Positions 8,648 through 17,626 are shown, counted from the first letter of the stretch. The stretch is 64,000 bases of DNA from DATLGB01 sp963726825 (GCA_963726825.1 CAVSDT010000002.1:1736001-1800000); one strand, 5' to 3'. A program made the numbers and translations. Notes: generated by a model from the letters alone, not told the origin.

Positions 8648-10366
8648 GTGCTCGACGCGTTCTCCTTCCCCTTCATGCAGCGCGGCGCGGCCGAGGTGCT
8701 GGTCCTCGCCGTCGCGGCGGGCGTCATCGGCACCTGGGTCGTCCTGCGCGGCCTGGCCTTCTTCTCCCACGCCGTCGGGACGGCGGCCTTCCCCGGTCTC
8801 GTGCTCGCCGACGGCCTCGGCTTCTCCGCGCACCTCGGCGCGGGCGCGACGGCCGCGCTCGTGGCGGCGGGCGTGGGCCTGCTCGCACGCCGCGACCGCG
8901 AGCACGACGACTCGATCACCGCCCTGGTGCTCGTCGCGGCCCTCGTCGCTGGGGTCGTGCTCGCGTCCGACGTGTTCCGGTCCGGGGCCAACGTCGACAC
9001 GCTCCTGTTCGGCAGCCTCCTCACCATCGACGGCGCCGACATCGCCTGGGCCGGCGGTGCCGCCGCCGCCGTCCTCGCCGCGTCCGCCCTCCTCGGCCGG
9101 CGCTGGACCGCGACGGGCTTCGATCCCGCCTCCGCGCGCGCGCTCGGCGCGGGCTCGGCCTGGACGGACGCGGTGCTGCTCGCGCTCGTCGCCCTCGTCG
9201 CCGTCGTCGCCCTGTCGGCCGTCGGCGCCCTGCTGGCCTCGGCGCTGATCGTCGTCCCGGCCGTCACGACCCGGCTCGTGGTCAGCCGCATGCGCCGCTG
9301 GCAGCTCGCCACGATCGGCCTCGCCGCCGCCGAGGGCCTCGGCGGCCTGTACCTGGCCTTCGTCTTCAACGCGCCTCCCGGCGCCACCATCGCGGTGCTC
9401 GGCGGCGCGGTCTTCACCCTCGTCGCGCTGGGCCGCCGGCGCCGCGGCCGGATCGCCCTGGCCGGCGCCGCCGCCGCGCTGGGGGTGGCCGGTTGCGGCG
9501 GCGGCGGCGCGGCGGACGGGAAGCTCACCGTGGTCGCCACGACGACGCAGGTGGCGGACTTCGCGCGGGCCGTCGGGGGCGACCGCGCCGAGGTCCACGC
9601 CGTCCTGGCCCCCAACACCGACCCGCACGACTACGAGCCGCGGCCCGACGACGTCAGGGCGACGGCCGAGGCCGCGGTCGTCCTCGCCAGCGGCGACGGC
9701 CTGGACGCGTGGATCGGCGACGTCGTCCGCCAGTCCGGTGCCGACACGGGGGTCACCGACCTCGCCCGCAGCGCCGTCGCGCGCGTCCCCGGCGCGGGGG
9801 ACGAGCCCGTCGATCCGCACTGGTGGCACGATCCGCGCAACGCCGAGGCGGCCGTGCGGGCGATCGCGACGGCGTTCTCGCGCGCCGATCCCGACGGCGC
9901 GCAGGGCTACCGGCGCCGGACGACGGCCTTCGTCGCCCGGCTGCGGGCGCTCGACCGGGGCATCAGTCGCTGCATGGCCCGGGTCCCCGCCGGCGAGCGC
10001 AAGCTCGTCACCGACCACGACGCGTTCGGCGCCTTCACCCGCCGCTACGGCATCACGGTCGTCGGCGCGGTGATCCCGTCGCAGACGACGCTCGCCCAGA
10101 GCTCCGCCGGAGACATCGCGAAGCTGACCCGGACGATCCGCGCGGAGGGCGTCAAGGCCGTCTTCCCCGAGAGCTCGGTCAATCCGCGGGTCGCCCGTGC
10201 CGTCGCGGCGCAGACGGGCGCGACGACGGAGTACGAGCTCTACGGCGACACCCTCGGGCCGCGGGGCTCGGACGGCGCGACGTACCTGCAGATGGAGGCC
10301 CACAACGCCGACGCGATGGTGCGCGGCTTCACGGGCGGGGCGCGCGGATGCACGATCCCGCGGTGA
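8648..10366 (+). CDS. Metal ABC transporter: permease fused to zinc-type substrate-binding protein
   Basis: A single 572-residue frame holding two proteins that are normally separate. Residues 1-about 270 are an ABC-3 (ZnuB-type) permease with about eight membrane helices (FFSHAVGTAAFPG; SALIVVPAVTTRLV). Directly after the last helix comes RRRRGRIALAGAAAALGVAGC, which looks like a lipoprotein signal with lipobox Cys283, and then a ZnuA/MntC-type binding protein: TTTQVADFARAVGGD, DPHDYEP (His327), DPHWWHDPRN (His391, His394) and TDHDAFGAF (His457). No stop or start separates them. The binding domain lacks a long His-rich loop. GTG start at 8648; the TGATG at the end couples to the ATPase. Confidence 0.88.
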   Translation: MLDAFSFPFMQRGAAEVLVLAVAAGVIGTWVVLRGLAFFSHAVGTAAFPGLVLADGLGFSAHLGAGATAALVAAGVGLLARRDREHDDSITALVLVAALVAGVVLASDVFRSGANVDTLLFGSLLTIDGADIAWAGGAAAAVLAASALLGRRWTATGFDPASARALGAGSAWTDAVLLALVALVAVVALSAVGALLASALIVVPAVTTRLVVSRMRRWQLATIGLAAAEGLGGLYLAFVFNAPPGATIAVLGGAVFTLVALGRRRRGRIALAGAAAALGVAGCGGGGAADGKLTVVATTTQVADFARAVGGDRAEVHAVLAPNTDPHDYEPRPDDVRATAEAAVVLASGDGLDAWIGDVVRQSGADTGVTDLARSAVARVPGAGDEPVDPHWWHDPRNAEAAVRAIATAFSRADPDGAQGYRRRTTAFVARLRALDRGISRCMARVPAGERKLVTDHDAFGAFTRRYGITVVGAVIPSQTTLAQSSAGDIAKLTRTIRAEGVKAVFPESSVNPRVARAVAAQTGATTEYELYGDTLGPRGSDGATYLQMEAHNADAMVRGFTGGARGCTIPR

Positions 10367-11091
10367 TGCTGACCGTCGACGGCGTCCGTGCGGGCTACGG
10401 CGCCGAGGACGTCCTGCGCGACCTGTCCTTCGCCGTCGGCCCGGGCGAGCGCGTCGGCGTGCTCGGACCCAACGGCGGCGGCAAGACGACGCTGTTCCGG
10501 GTGCTGCTCGGCGAGCTGCCGCCGCGCGCAGGGCGGGTCGACACGCCCGACCGGATCGGCGTCGTGCCGCAGACGGAGCGCTCGCGGCTGGACTTCCCCG
10601 TCTCGGCCCTCGACGTCGCCCTGATGGGCACCCTGTCACGGCTGCCGTGGTGGCGGCGGCCCGGCCGCGCCGACCGCCGGGCCGCACGCGAGGCCCTTGC
10701 CGCGGTCGGGCTCGAGGACCGTGCGGACGCGACGTTCGGGGAGCTCTCCGGCGGCCAGCGCCAGCGGGTCCTCGTGGCGCGCGCACTCGTGCAGGACGCG
10801 CGGTTGGTGCTGCTCGACGAGCCCTTCTCCGGGATGGACGCCACGAGCGCCGAGCAGCTCGAGCAGCTGCTCGCCGCCCTCGCCGCGGAGGGCCGCGCAC
10901 TGCTGATCGCCACCCACGACGTGACGCAGGCGACCGGGTGGGACCAGGTGCTGTGCGTCAACGGCCGCCAGATCGCCTACGGCCCGCCCGCCACCGCGCT
11001 GACCCCCGAGGTGCTCGAGGCGACCTACGGGCACGAGATCGTCCACCTCCCGGCCGGGCGCGTGCTGATGCCGCCCCACCACGGCTGCTGA
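10366..11091 (+). CDS. Metal ABC transporter ATP-binding protein (ZnuC-like)
   Basis: 241 residues. Walker A GPNGGGKTT (34-42), Q-loop GVVPQT, signature LSGGQRQR, Walker B LVLLDEPFSG and switch His in ATHDV are all present. It powers zinc or manganese uptake with the fused permease/binding protein before it and the second permease after it. I chose ATG 10366, which overlaps the preceding stop by one base (TGATG, coupled translation); ATG 10348 would add six residues. Confidence 0.92.
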   Translation: MLTVDGVRAGYGAEDVLRDLSFAVGPGERVGVLGPNGGGKTTLFRVLLGELPPRAGRVDTPDRIGVVPQTERSRLDFPVSALDVALMGTLSRLPWWRRPGRADRRAAREALAAVGLEDRADATFGELSGGQRQRVLVARALVQDARLVLLDEPFSGMDATSAEQLEQLLAALAAEGRALLIATHDVTQATGWDQVLCVNGRQIAYGPPATALTPEVLEATYGHEIVHLPAGRVLMPPHHGC

Positions 11092-11095
11092 TCCG

Positions 11096-11941
11096 ATGCT
11101 CGAGCCGTGGCGCGAGCCCGTGATGCAGCGGGCGCTGCTCGAGGTCCTGCTGCTCGGGGTCGCCGGGGGCGCGCTCGGATGCTGGGTGATCGCCTTCCAG
11201 CTCTCCTACGGCGCCGAGTCCCTCGCGCACGCGCTGCTGCCGGGCCTCGTCGTCGCCGCGCTGCTCGGCGTCCCGCTCGTGCTCGGCGGCGCGGCGGGCC
11301 TGCTCGTGGCCGCGGGGGCCGTCGCACTCGCGGGGCGCATCCCCGGAGTGGGACGTGACAACGCCGTCGCCGTCGCGGTCTCGGGCCTGCTCGGGCTCGG
11401 CGTGCTGCTGGCCCTCTCCCCCGCGACCCCGGCCGGCCTCGGCGGGCTGCTGTTCGGCGACGTCCTCGGCGTGACGGACGCCGACCTCGCGCTGGCCGGC
11501 GGCCTCGTGCTCGTCGTCCTCGCCGCGTTGTGGCTGCTGCACGGGCGGCTGCTGGCGGTGGGGCTGGACCGCTCGAGCGCCCGCGCCCTCGGCGTGCGCG
11601 CCGGCGTCGTGGACGGCGCCCTGCTCGTGCTCCTCGCGCTGGCGATCCTCGTCGCCGTGCAGGGTCTCGGCAACCTGCTCGTGGTCGCGGTGATCGTCGC
11701 CCCGGCGTCGGCGGCGCGGCTGGTCACGCGGCGGATGGGACCGATGCTGCTGGTGGCCGCGGCCACCGCCGTGGTGGCCGGCGTCGGCGGGCTCTACCTC
11801 TCCTACTACGCGGGCGTCGCGACGGGCGCCGCCATCGCCGGCGTCCTCGTCGCCGGCTACGCGGTCTGCGGCGCGGTGGTGGCGCTCACGCGTGCTGCCG
11901 GGCGCGCTCGCGGCAGTCGCCGCACGATCCCCGCAGGGTGA
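11096..11941 (+). CDS. Metal ABC transporter permease (ZnuB-type), stand-alone
   Basis: A 281-residue ABC-3 permease with about eight helices (FQLSYGAESLAHALLPG; AVIVAPASAARLV), homologous to the N-terminal half of the fused protein at 8648. The cluster therefore encodes two permease domains that may form a heterodimer, one of them carrying the binding protein. Starts 4 nt after the ATPase gene. Its last 56 nt overlap the convergent zur-like gene. Confidence 0.92.
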   Translation: MLEPWREPVMQRALLEVLLLGVAGGALGCWVIAFQLSYGAESLAHALLPGLVVAALLGVPLVLGGAAGLLVAAGAVALAGRIPGVGRDNAVAVAVSGLLGLGVLLALSPATPAGLGGLLFGDVLGVTDADLALAGGLVLVVLAALWLLHGRLLAVGLDRSSARALGVRAGVVDGALLVLLALAILVAVQGLGNLLVVAVIVAPASAARLVTRRMGPMLLVAAATAVVAGVGGLYLSYYAGVATGAAIAGVLVAGYAVCGAVVALTRAAGRARGSRRTIPAG

Positions 11942-12335
11942 CGTCGTGGTCGGCGACCTCGAAGGCGACCCGCTTCGAGAGCCGCCGGATCGCCGTCTCG
12001 AGGTCGTCGTCGTGGAACGGGACGAGGTCCCCGCAGTCCTCGCAGACCATGTGGTGATGATGGTGCTCGCCGCCGGGGTGGGCGGGCTCGAAGCGCGCGA
12101 GGCCGCCGCCGACGTTGAGGCGCGTGATCATCCCCAGGCCCTCGAGCTGCTCGAGCACCCGGTAGACGGAGGCCCGGCCCACCTCGCGCTCCCCGGCCCG
12201 CAGCTCGGCCTCGATCTCGACCGCCGACAGCGCGCACTCCTGGCGGCCCAGCAGCTCGACCACCGCCTGCCTGGCACCCCCGCGCCGGTACCCCGCTCGC
12301 GAGAGCGCGGCGTGCGCGTCGTCGGTCCAGGCCAT
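11886..12335 (-). CDS. zur: Fur-family regulator, probably Zur
   Basis: 149 residues: N-terminal winged helix (ALSAVEIEAEL... GRASVYRVLEQLEGLGMI) and a dimerisation domain with GEHHHHHMVCEDCGDLV and a C-terminal CGDC, the two CXXC pairs forming the structural zinc site. Its position at the end of a zinc-type ABC cluster argues for Zur rather than Fur. It is convergent with and overlaps the permease gene. A hexamer reading TATCCT on the minus strand (12342-12347) ends 6 nt before the ATG, so the transcript is probably leaderless. Confidence 0.88.
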   Translation of the reverse strand: MAWTDDAHAALSRAGYRRGGARQAVVELLGRQECALSAVEIEAELRAGEREVGRASVYRVLEQLEGLGMITRLNVGGGLARFEPAHPGGEHHHHHMVCEDCGDLVPFHDDDLETAIRRLSKRVAFEVADHDVTLRGSCGDCRERARQHA

Positions 12336-12373
12336 GGCTCCAGGATAGGCAGGCGCCTGGCAAGCTGCCGCGC

Positions 12374-14179
12374 ATGACAGCCGTCCGCTCGCCGCTCACC
12401 GGGGTCGTCGCCGAGGTCCTCGTGCCGGAGGGGGAGGCCGTCGCGGCCGGTCAGGCGGTGCTGCTGGTCGAGTCGATGAAGATGCACCACGACGTGGTCG
12501 CCGAGACGGCGGGGACGGTGCGCGGCCTGGCGGTCGGCGCGGGTGATCAGGTCGGCGAGGGCGAGGCGCTCTTCACCGTCGAGGCCGGGCAGGTCGGCGT
12601 GGCGCCGCACCCGCCGGCGGAGGCGGCGCCGCGGCAGCGCGCGGACCTCGCCGCCGTCCTCGCCCGCCGGGCCGGGCTGCGCGACGACGCGCGGCCGGCC
12701 GCCGTCGCCAAGGTCCACGGCCGCGACCGGCGCACCGCGCGCGAGAACGTGGCGGACCTGTGCGACCCGGGGACGTTCTCCGAGCACGGCGGGCTCGCGA
12801 TCGCCGCCCAGCGCGCCCGCCGCTCGCTGGAGGACCTCATCGAGTCGACGCCGGGCGACGGGATGGTCTGCGGCACCGCGCGGATCGCCGGCGTCCCGTG
12901 CGCCGTGCTCGCCTACGACTACTCCGTCCTGGCGGGGACGCAGGGCACCCGCAACCACCGCAAGACCGACCGGCTGCTCGAGCTCGCCCGCGCCCGCCGT
13001 CTCCCGGTCGTCCTGTTCGCCGAGGGCGGCGGCGGCCGGCCCGGCGACACGGAGTCCGACGGGCTCTTCCACCTCGACGTCCCCACGTTCCACACGTTCG
13101 CCTCGCTCTCGGGCCTCGTGCCGCGGATCGGGATCGTCTCCGGCCGCTGCTTCGCCGGCAACGCGGCGCTGCTCGGCTGCTGCGACGTGATCGTCGCCAC
13201 GCCGGATGCGACGGTCGGCATGGGCGGTCCGGCGATGATCGAGGGCGGGGGTCTCGGCGTCTTCTCCCCCGAGGAGGTCGGCCCGGTCGACGTGCAGGCC
13301 GCGAACGGCGTCCTGGACGTCGTCTGCGCGGACGAGGCGGCCGCCGTCGGCGTCGCGCGGCGGTTGATCGGGCTGCTCGCGGGCGCGGGGGACGCCGTCG
13401 ACCCCGGCCCGGCGCCCGACCAGGCCCGCCTGCGCGACCTCGTCCCCGAGGACCCCAAGCGCGTCCACGACGCCCGCGCCGTCATCGACGGGCTGTGCGA
13501 CGCCGGCTCGGTCCTCGAGCTGCGCCGGGCCTTCGGCGCCACGGTCATCACCGCGTTCGCGACGCTCGACAGCCGCCCCGTCGGCGTGCTGGCCAACGAC
13601 CCGCAGGTGCTCTCGGGCGCCCTCGACGCGGACGGCTCCGACAAGGCCGCGCGCTTCCTCGCGCTCTGCGATGCGTTCGGCCTGCCGGTCGTCTCCCTCG
13701 TCGACACCCCGGGCTTCATGGTCGGCCCCGACAGCGAGCGCACCGCGACCGTCCGCCACACGGCGCGGCTGTTCCAGGTCGGTGCGTCCCTCGCCGTCCC
13801 CGTGGTGTGCGTGATCCTGCGCCGCGCGTTCGGCCTCGGGGCGCAGGCCATGGCGGGCGGGCACCTCAAGGCGCCGGTGCTCACCGTCGCCTGGCCGACG
13901 GGCGAGCTGGGCGCGATGGGCGTGGAGGGCGCGGTGAAGCTCGCGCTGCGCAAGGAGCTCGACGCGATCGCGGACCCGGAGGCGCGCACGGCGCGGATCG
14001 CCGAGCTCGTCGCCGCGGTGCGGGCACAGGCGGGGGCGCTGAACGTCGCCGCGGTCTACGAGCTCGACGACGTGATCGATCCCGCCGACACCCGCACCCG
14101 GATCCTGCAGGCGCTCGACGCCGCGCCGGTCCCGCCGCTGCCGCCGGACGGCCGCCGCCGGGTGCTCGACTCCTGGTGA
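12374..14179 (+). CDS. Biotin-carrier / acyl-CoA carboxyltransferase fusion
   Basis: 601 residues. Residues 1-72 are a biotinyl domain with ESMKM; Lys36 is the biotin site. From about residue 88 on is a carboxyltransferase of the AccD/PccB/MccB type: RENVADLCDPGTFSEHGGL, GRCFAGNAALLGCCD, GMGGPAMIEGG, VSLVDTPGFMVG and GLGAQAMAGG. Such enzymes move CO2 from carboxybiotin to an acyl-CoA. The carrier is usually fused to the biotin carboxylase subunit; here it precedes the carboxyltransferase, and no biotin carboxylase gene is in the window. The following HMG-CoA lyase suggests methylcrotonyl-CoA as substrate (leucine breakdown), which is inference. Confidence 0.9.
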   Translation: MTAVRSPLTGVVAEVLVPEGEAVAAGQAVLLVESMKMHHDVVAETAGTVRGLAVGAGDQVGEGEALFTVEAGQVGVAPHPPAEAAPRQRADLAAVLARRAGLRDDARPAAVAKVHGRDRRTARENVADLCDPGTFSEHGGLAIAAQRARRSLEDLIESTPGDGMVCGTARIAGVPCAVLAYDYSVLAGTQGTRNHRKTDRLLELARARRLPVVLFAEGGGGRPGDTESDGLFHLDVPTFHTFASLSGLVPRIGIVSGRCFAGNAALLGCCDVIVATPDATVGMGGPAMIEGGGLGVFSPEEVGPVDVQAANGVLDVVCADEAAAVGVARRLIGLLAGAGDAVDPGPAPDQARLRDLVPEDPKRVHDARAVIDGLCDAGSVLELRRAFGATVITAFATLDSRPVGVLANDPQVLSGALDADGSDKAARFLALCDAFGLPVVSLVDTPGFMVGPDSERTATVRHTARLFQVGASLAVPVVCVILRRAFGLGAQAMAGGHLKAPVLTVAWPTGELGAMGVEGAVKLALRKELDAIADPEARTARIAELVAAVRAQAGALNVAAVYELDDVIDPADTRTRILQALDAAPVPPLPPDGRRRVLDSW

Positions 14180-14217
14180 GCTCGGCGCCCCGGCCCGCGA
14201 AGTACGCTCGGGCCCGG

Positions 14218-15105
14218 ATGATCGAGCTCGTCGAGGTCGGGGCCCGCGACGGGCTGCAGAACGAACCGGAGACGCTCGCGCCCGCCGAGCGCGCCGACCT
14301 CTGCAACGCCCTGGCCGCCACCGGCCTGCACCGGATCGAGGCCGCGAGCTTCGTCCACCCCAAGCTCGTGCCGCAGATGGCCGACGCCGAGGACGTCGTC
14401 GCCGACCTCGACCGCGACGCCGGCGCCCGGTGGATCGGCCTCGTGCTCAACGAGCGCGGCTACGACCGCGCCATCGCCGCCGGCGTCGACGAGCTGCGCT
14501 ACGCGTTCGGCGTCACCGACGGCTTCGCCCGGGCCAACCAGAACACCACCGCGGAGGCCGGCGCGGCGCTGGCCGAGACGCTCGCGGCCCGCGCGAAGGC
14601 CGACGGGATCGCGTTCTCGGTCACGCTGTCCGTCGCGTTCGGCTGCCCCTTCGACGGCCCGGTCGCGCCCGCCACCGTCCTCGGCCTCGCCGAGCGCGTG
14701 CTCGCCTGCGACCCGGACGAGCTGCTGCTCGCCGACACGATCGGCGTCGGCGTCCCGACCCAGGTCACGGCCCTCCTGGCCCCGCTCGTCGCCGCGTCGC
14801 CCGCCGCGAAGCTCGGCGGGCACTTCCACGACACGCGGCACACCGGGATCGCGAACGCGGCCGCCGCGGTCGCGGCCGGCGCGACGGTCCTCGACGGCTC
14901 GGTCGGCGGGACCGGCGGATGTCCGTTCGCCCCGAACGCGACGGGCAACGTCGCCACGGAGGACCTCGTCTACCTGCTCGAGCACATGGGCATCGACACG
15001 GGAGTCGACCTCGACGCGCTCATCGGCGTCGCCCGCGGCGTGAGCCGCCGGCTCGGCCGCGAGCTGCCCGGCGCGGTGTCGCGCGCCGGCGGCTTCCCCC
15101 GCTAG
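14218..15105 (+). CDS. mvaB: Hydroxymethylglutaryl-CoA lyase
   Basis: 295 residues, TIM-barrel of the HMGL-like family. VGARDGLQNE (residues 7-16) holds the catalytic Arg-Asp pair, GGHFHDTRHTG has the metal-binding His-x-His, and GGTGGCPFAPNATGN carries the flexible-loop cysteine that is diagnostic of HMG-CoA lyase. It cleaves HMG-CoA to acetoacetate and acetyl-CoA, the last step of leucine catabolism, matching the carboxyltransferase 38 nt upstream. TACGCT at 14203-14208 ends 9 nt before the ATG, so it may also be transcribed on its own. Confidence 0.92.
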   Translation: MIELVEVGARDGLQNEPETLAPAERADLCNALAATGLHRIEAASFVHPKLVPQMADAEDVVADLDRDAGARWIGLVLNERGYDRAIAAGVDELRYAFGVTDGFARANQNTTAEAGAALAETLAARAKADGIAFSVTLSVAFGCPFDGPVAPATVLGLAERVLACDPDELLLADTIGVGVPTQVTALLAPLVAASPAAKLGGHFHDTRHTGIANAAAAVAAGATVLDGSVGGTGGCPFAPNATGNVATEDLVYLLEHMGIDTGVDLDALIGVARGVSRRLGRELPGAVSRAGGFPR

Positions 15106-16451
15106 AAGCGGACGACGATCCGGGCGCCCCCGGCGGGGGACGTCTGCGCCGCGACGGTCGCGCCGTGCGCCCGCGCCTGCTGGGCGACGAGCGCGAGCCC
15201 CAGCCCGGTACCGCTGCGTCCCGCCGCCGGGTCCAGGCGGGCGAACGGGGCGAAGACGCGCTCGCGGTCGGCCTCCGGGATGCCGTCGCCGTCGTCGTCG
15301 ACGGTCAGCACGGGGCCGTCGGCGTCGAGCGTGACGGTGACCGTCCCGCCGGGGCGGCCGTGGTGGGCGGCGTTGTCGATCAGGTTGCCCGCGAGCAGCC
15401 GCAGCCCGGGCTCCCATCCGTGGACCATCACGGGCTCCGGGGGGACCTCGACCGCGATCGTGGCGTCCGGGAAGCGGCCGCGCGCCTCGGCGGCGACGAA
15501 GCCGACGAGCTCGCCGAGGTCGACGTCGGCTTGGTCCGGCGTGGTCGCATCGCCGCGGGCGAGCGCCTGCAGGCCGTCGAGCAGGACGACGAGCCGCGCC
15601 TGCTCCTCGAGGGCGTCCCCCAGCATCGCCGTGCGCTGCTCGGCGGCGACCTCCGGGTGGCGATGCAGCGACGACAGCGTGGTGCGCACCGTGGTGAGCG
15701 GGGTGCGCAGCTCGTGGCCGGCGTCGGCCGCGAAGCGCCGCGTGGCCTCGAGCGCCCGCTCCCGCGCCTGGGCGGAGGTGTCCAGGCGGCCGAGCATCGC
15801 GTTGAAGGAGGCCGCGAGGCCGCGGACCTCCGCGGGGCCGTCCGTCTCGGACACGCGCACCGACAGGTCCTCCTCGGAGGCGATCCGCCGCGCGGCGAGG
15901 CGCAGGCGCCGCAGCGGCAGCAGGACGCGGACGGCGGCGAGGTAGGAGCCGAGCACGCCGAGCAGCAGCGCGGCGACGCCGTAGCGCAGCAACCGGCTGT
16001 CGAGCTCGTCCTGGCGGCGCTCGGCGTCGGTCAGCGAGGACACGAGCTCCAGGCGGGCGAGGTCGCCGAGGCCCGCGTCGGGCAGCGGCTGGACGAGCAC
16101 GCGCAGCTTCTGCCCGCCCGAGATGATGGTCCGCAGCCCCGTCGGGGGCGACGGCCCGCGCAGCAGCCGCCTGCCGCCGTCGAGCACGACGGCGTCCCCG
16201 ATCGTCAGGCGCAGCGAGCTGCGGGTGGCGTCGAGGACCGCGTCGAGACGCTTGTCGGTGTCCGGGCGGGACTGCTGCACCGCGTCGATCGCGGTGGCGC
16301 GGGAGAGCTCCGCGGTGCGGCGCAGCCGGTCGTCGACCGTGTCGCGGGCGGTCCGCTCCGTGTAGGCGGAGATGAGGACGAAGGCCGTCCCGAGCACGAC
16401 GGTGAGGACGAGCCCGATCCCGAGGCTGAGGCGGGCGCGGAGGCTGCGCAC
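15102..16451 (-). CDS. Two-component sensor histidine kinase
   Basis: 449 residues: N-terminal helix (about 7-28), extracytoplasmic sensor region (30-150), second helix (about 156-176), HAMP, HisKA with phospho-acceptor His246 in AGHELRTPLT, then N box NLIDNAAHHG, G1 DDDGDGIP and G2 GTGLGLAL. It should phosphorylate the response regulator encoded just upstream (gap of 5 nt). The sensor region has no family that I recognise. The 3' end overlaps the convergent HMG-CoA lyase stop by 4 nt. Confidence 0.93.
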   Translation of the reverse strand: MRSLRARLSLGIGLVLTVVLGTAFVLISAYTERTARDTVDDRLRRTAELSRATAIDAVQQSRPDTDKRLDAVLDATRSSLRLTIGDAVVLDGGRRLLRGPSPPTGLRTIISGGQKLRVLVQPLPDAGLGDLARLELVSSLTDAERRQDELDSRLLRYGVAALLLGVLGSYLAAVRVLLPLRRLRLAARRIASEEDLSVRVSETDGPAEVRGLAASFNAMLGRLDTSAQARERALEATRRFAADAGHELRTPLTTVRTTLSSLHRHPEVAAEQRTAMLGDALEEQARLVVLLDGLQALARGDATTPDQADVDLGELVGFVAAEARGRFPDATIAVEVPPEPVMVHGWEPGLRLLAGNLIDNAAHHGRPGGTVTVTLDADGPVLTVDDDGDGIPEADRERVFAPFARLDPAAGRSGTGLGLALVAQQARAHGATVAAQTSPAGGARIVVRF

Positions 16452-16456
16452 GCCCT

Positions 16457-17149
16457 TCAGGGTCGCAGGACGAAGCCCACGCCGCGCACGGTGTGGAGCA
16501 GGCGGGGCTCGCCGTCCGCCTCCAGCTTGCGGCGCAGGTACCCGATGAAGACGTCCGCGACGTTCGTCTTGGGGTCGAAGTCATAGCCCCAGACCTCCTC
16601 GTGCAGCTGCTCGCGGGAGAGCACCTCGCCGGGGTGGCGGGCGAACATCTCCAGCAGCTCGAGCTCGCGCCGGGTCAGCTCCAGGTCGCGGCCGCCGCGC
16701 GTCGCCCGGCGACCGGCGAGGTCGAGCTCGAGGTCGCCGACCGCCAGCTCCGTGCGGTCGCGGGCGGGCCGCCGGCGCAGCAGCGCGTTGATGCGGGCGA
16801 CGACCTCCTCCAGCGCGAACGGCTTGACGACGTAGTCGTCGGCGCCCGCCTCCAGGCCCGCGACGCGGTCGCCGACCTCGTCGCGCGCCGACAGGACGCA
16901 GACGGGCAGGTCGTTGCCCGCCGCACGCAGACGGTGCAGGACCTCCATGCCGTCGAGGTCGGGCATCGTCATGTCCAGCAGCATCACGGCGGCGTCGAGC
17001 TGCTCGACGGCCGCCAGCGCCGCCCGGCCGCCCGACGCGGGAACGACCTCGAAGCCCTCGAGGGTGAGCCCGGTGCCCACCGCCTTGCGGATGCGCGCGT
17101 CGTCGTCGACGAGCAGGACCAGCGGGGGAGCGCCCCCGGGCTCGGTCAT
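16457..17149 (-). CDS. OmpR/PhoB-type response regulator
   Basis: 230 residues. Receiver domain with acidic DDD near the N-terminus and phospho-acceptor Asp59 (LLDMTMPD), SARDE and VVKPFALEE; C-terminal winged helix with LELTRRELELLEMFARHPGEV and the DNA-contact helix region NVADVFIGYLRRKLE. The ATG overlaps the stop of the RTX-repeat gene upstream (ATGA), and the histidine kinase follows after 5 nt, so the three form one transcription unit. Confidence 0.94.
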   Translation of the reverse strand: MTEPGGAPPLVLLVDDDARIRKAVGTGLTLEGFEVVPASGGRAALAAVEQLDAAVMLLDMTMPDLDGMEVLHRLRAAGNDLPVCVLSARDEVGDRVAGLEAGADDYVVKPFALEEVVARINALLRRRPARDRTELAVGDLELDLAGRRATRGGRDLELTRRELELLEMFARHPGEVLSREQLHEEVWGYDFDPKTNVADVFIGYLRRKLEADGEPRLLHTVRGVGFVLRP

Positions 17150-17526
17150 GACCGGGTGATGACGTTCTCGCAGTCGGAGCCGATCTGGTCCCTCCCGTCC
17201 GTGATCACGGTGTCGTAGCCGGCGCCGCAGGAGATGACGTCGCGCCCGCGACCGCCGTCGAGCCGGTCGTTGCGGGCGCCGCCGAGCAGGGTGTCGCGCC
17301 CGCCGCCGCCGTACAGCCGGTCACGGCCGCCATCGCCGTAGAGGATGTCGGCACCGCCCTTGCCGATCAGCTTGTCGTTGCCGCCCTTGCCCTGCAGGGT
17401 GTCCGAGCCGGCCGTGCCGACGATGCGGTTGGCGCGGTTGTTGCCCGTCTTCTCGACGGCGGAGGCCACGGTGGCGGTGGTGCCCAGGAGGGCCACGATC
17501 GGAACGAGGACGAGGAGGCGGCGCAT
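17146..17526 (-). CDS. Secreted RTX-type calcium-binding repeat protein
   Basis: 126 residues with a cleavable signal (MRRLLVLVPIVALLG...VASA) followed by five to six nonapeptide repeats of the GGxGxDxLxG type (GKGGNDKLIGKGGADILYGDGG and on), which form a calcium-stabilised beta roll. Two late cysteines flank the end. There is no enzymatic domain. It is the first gene of the RTX-response regulator-kinase unit with a 4-nt overlap, suggesting that the two-component system responds to, or controls, the cell-surface protein. The ATG at 17526 is preferred because it begins the signal peptide. Confidence 0.8.
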   Translation of the reverse strand: MRRLLVLVPIVALLGTTATVASAVEKTGNNRANRIVGTAGSDTLQGKGGNDKLIGKGGADILYGDGGRDRLYGGGGRDTLLGGARNDRLDGGRGRDVISCGAGYDTVITDGRDQIGSDCENVITRS

Positions 17527-17626
17527 TGACACAGGGTGGCGGACTTCCCCGCGACCGTGCGGAGTTCTCATCAAAGCCTCACACCCGGACGACCTCCGGC
17601 GGGCGCGGGAGTTAGGGTTGGCCGCG

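Noticed and set aside
7664..10900. Open frame of about 1080 codons on the minus strand
   Set aside because: Antisense shadow of the peptidase and zinc transporter genes; Arg/Gly/Pro-rich, no motif, no start signal.
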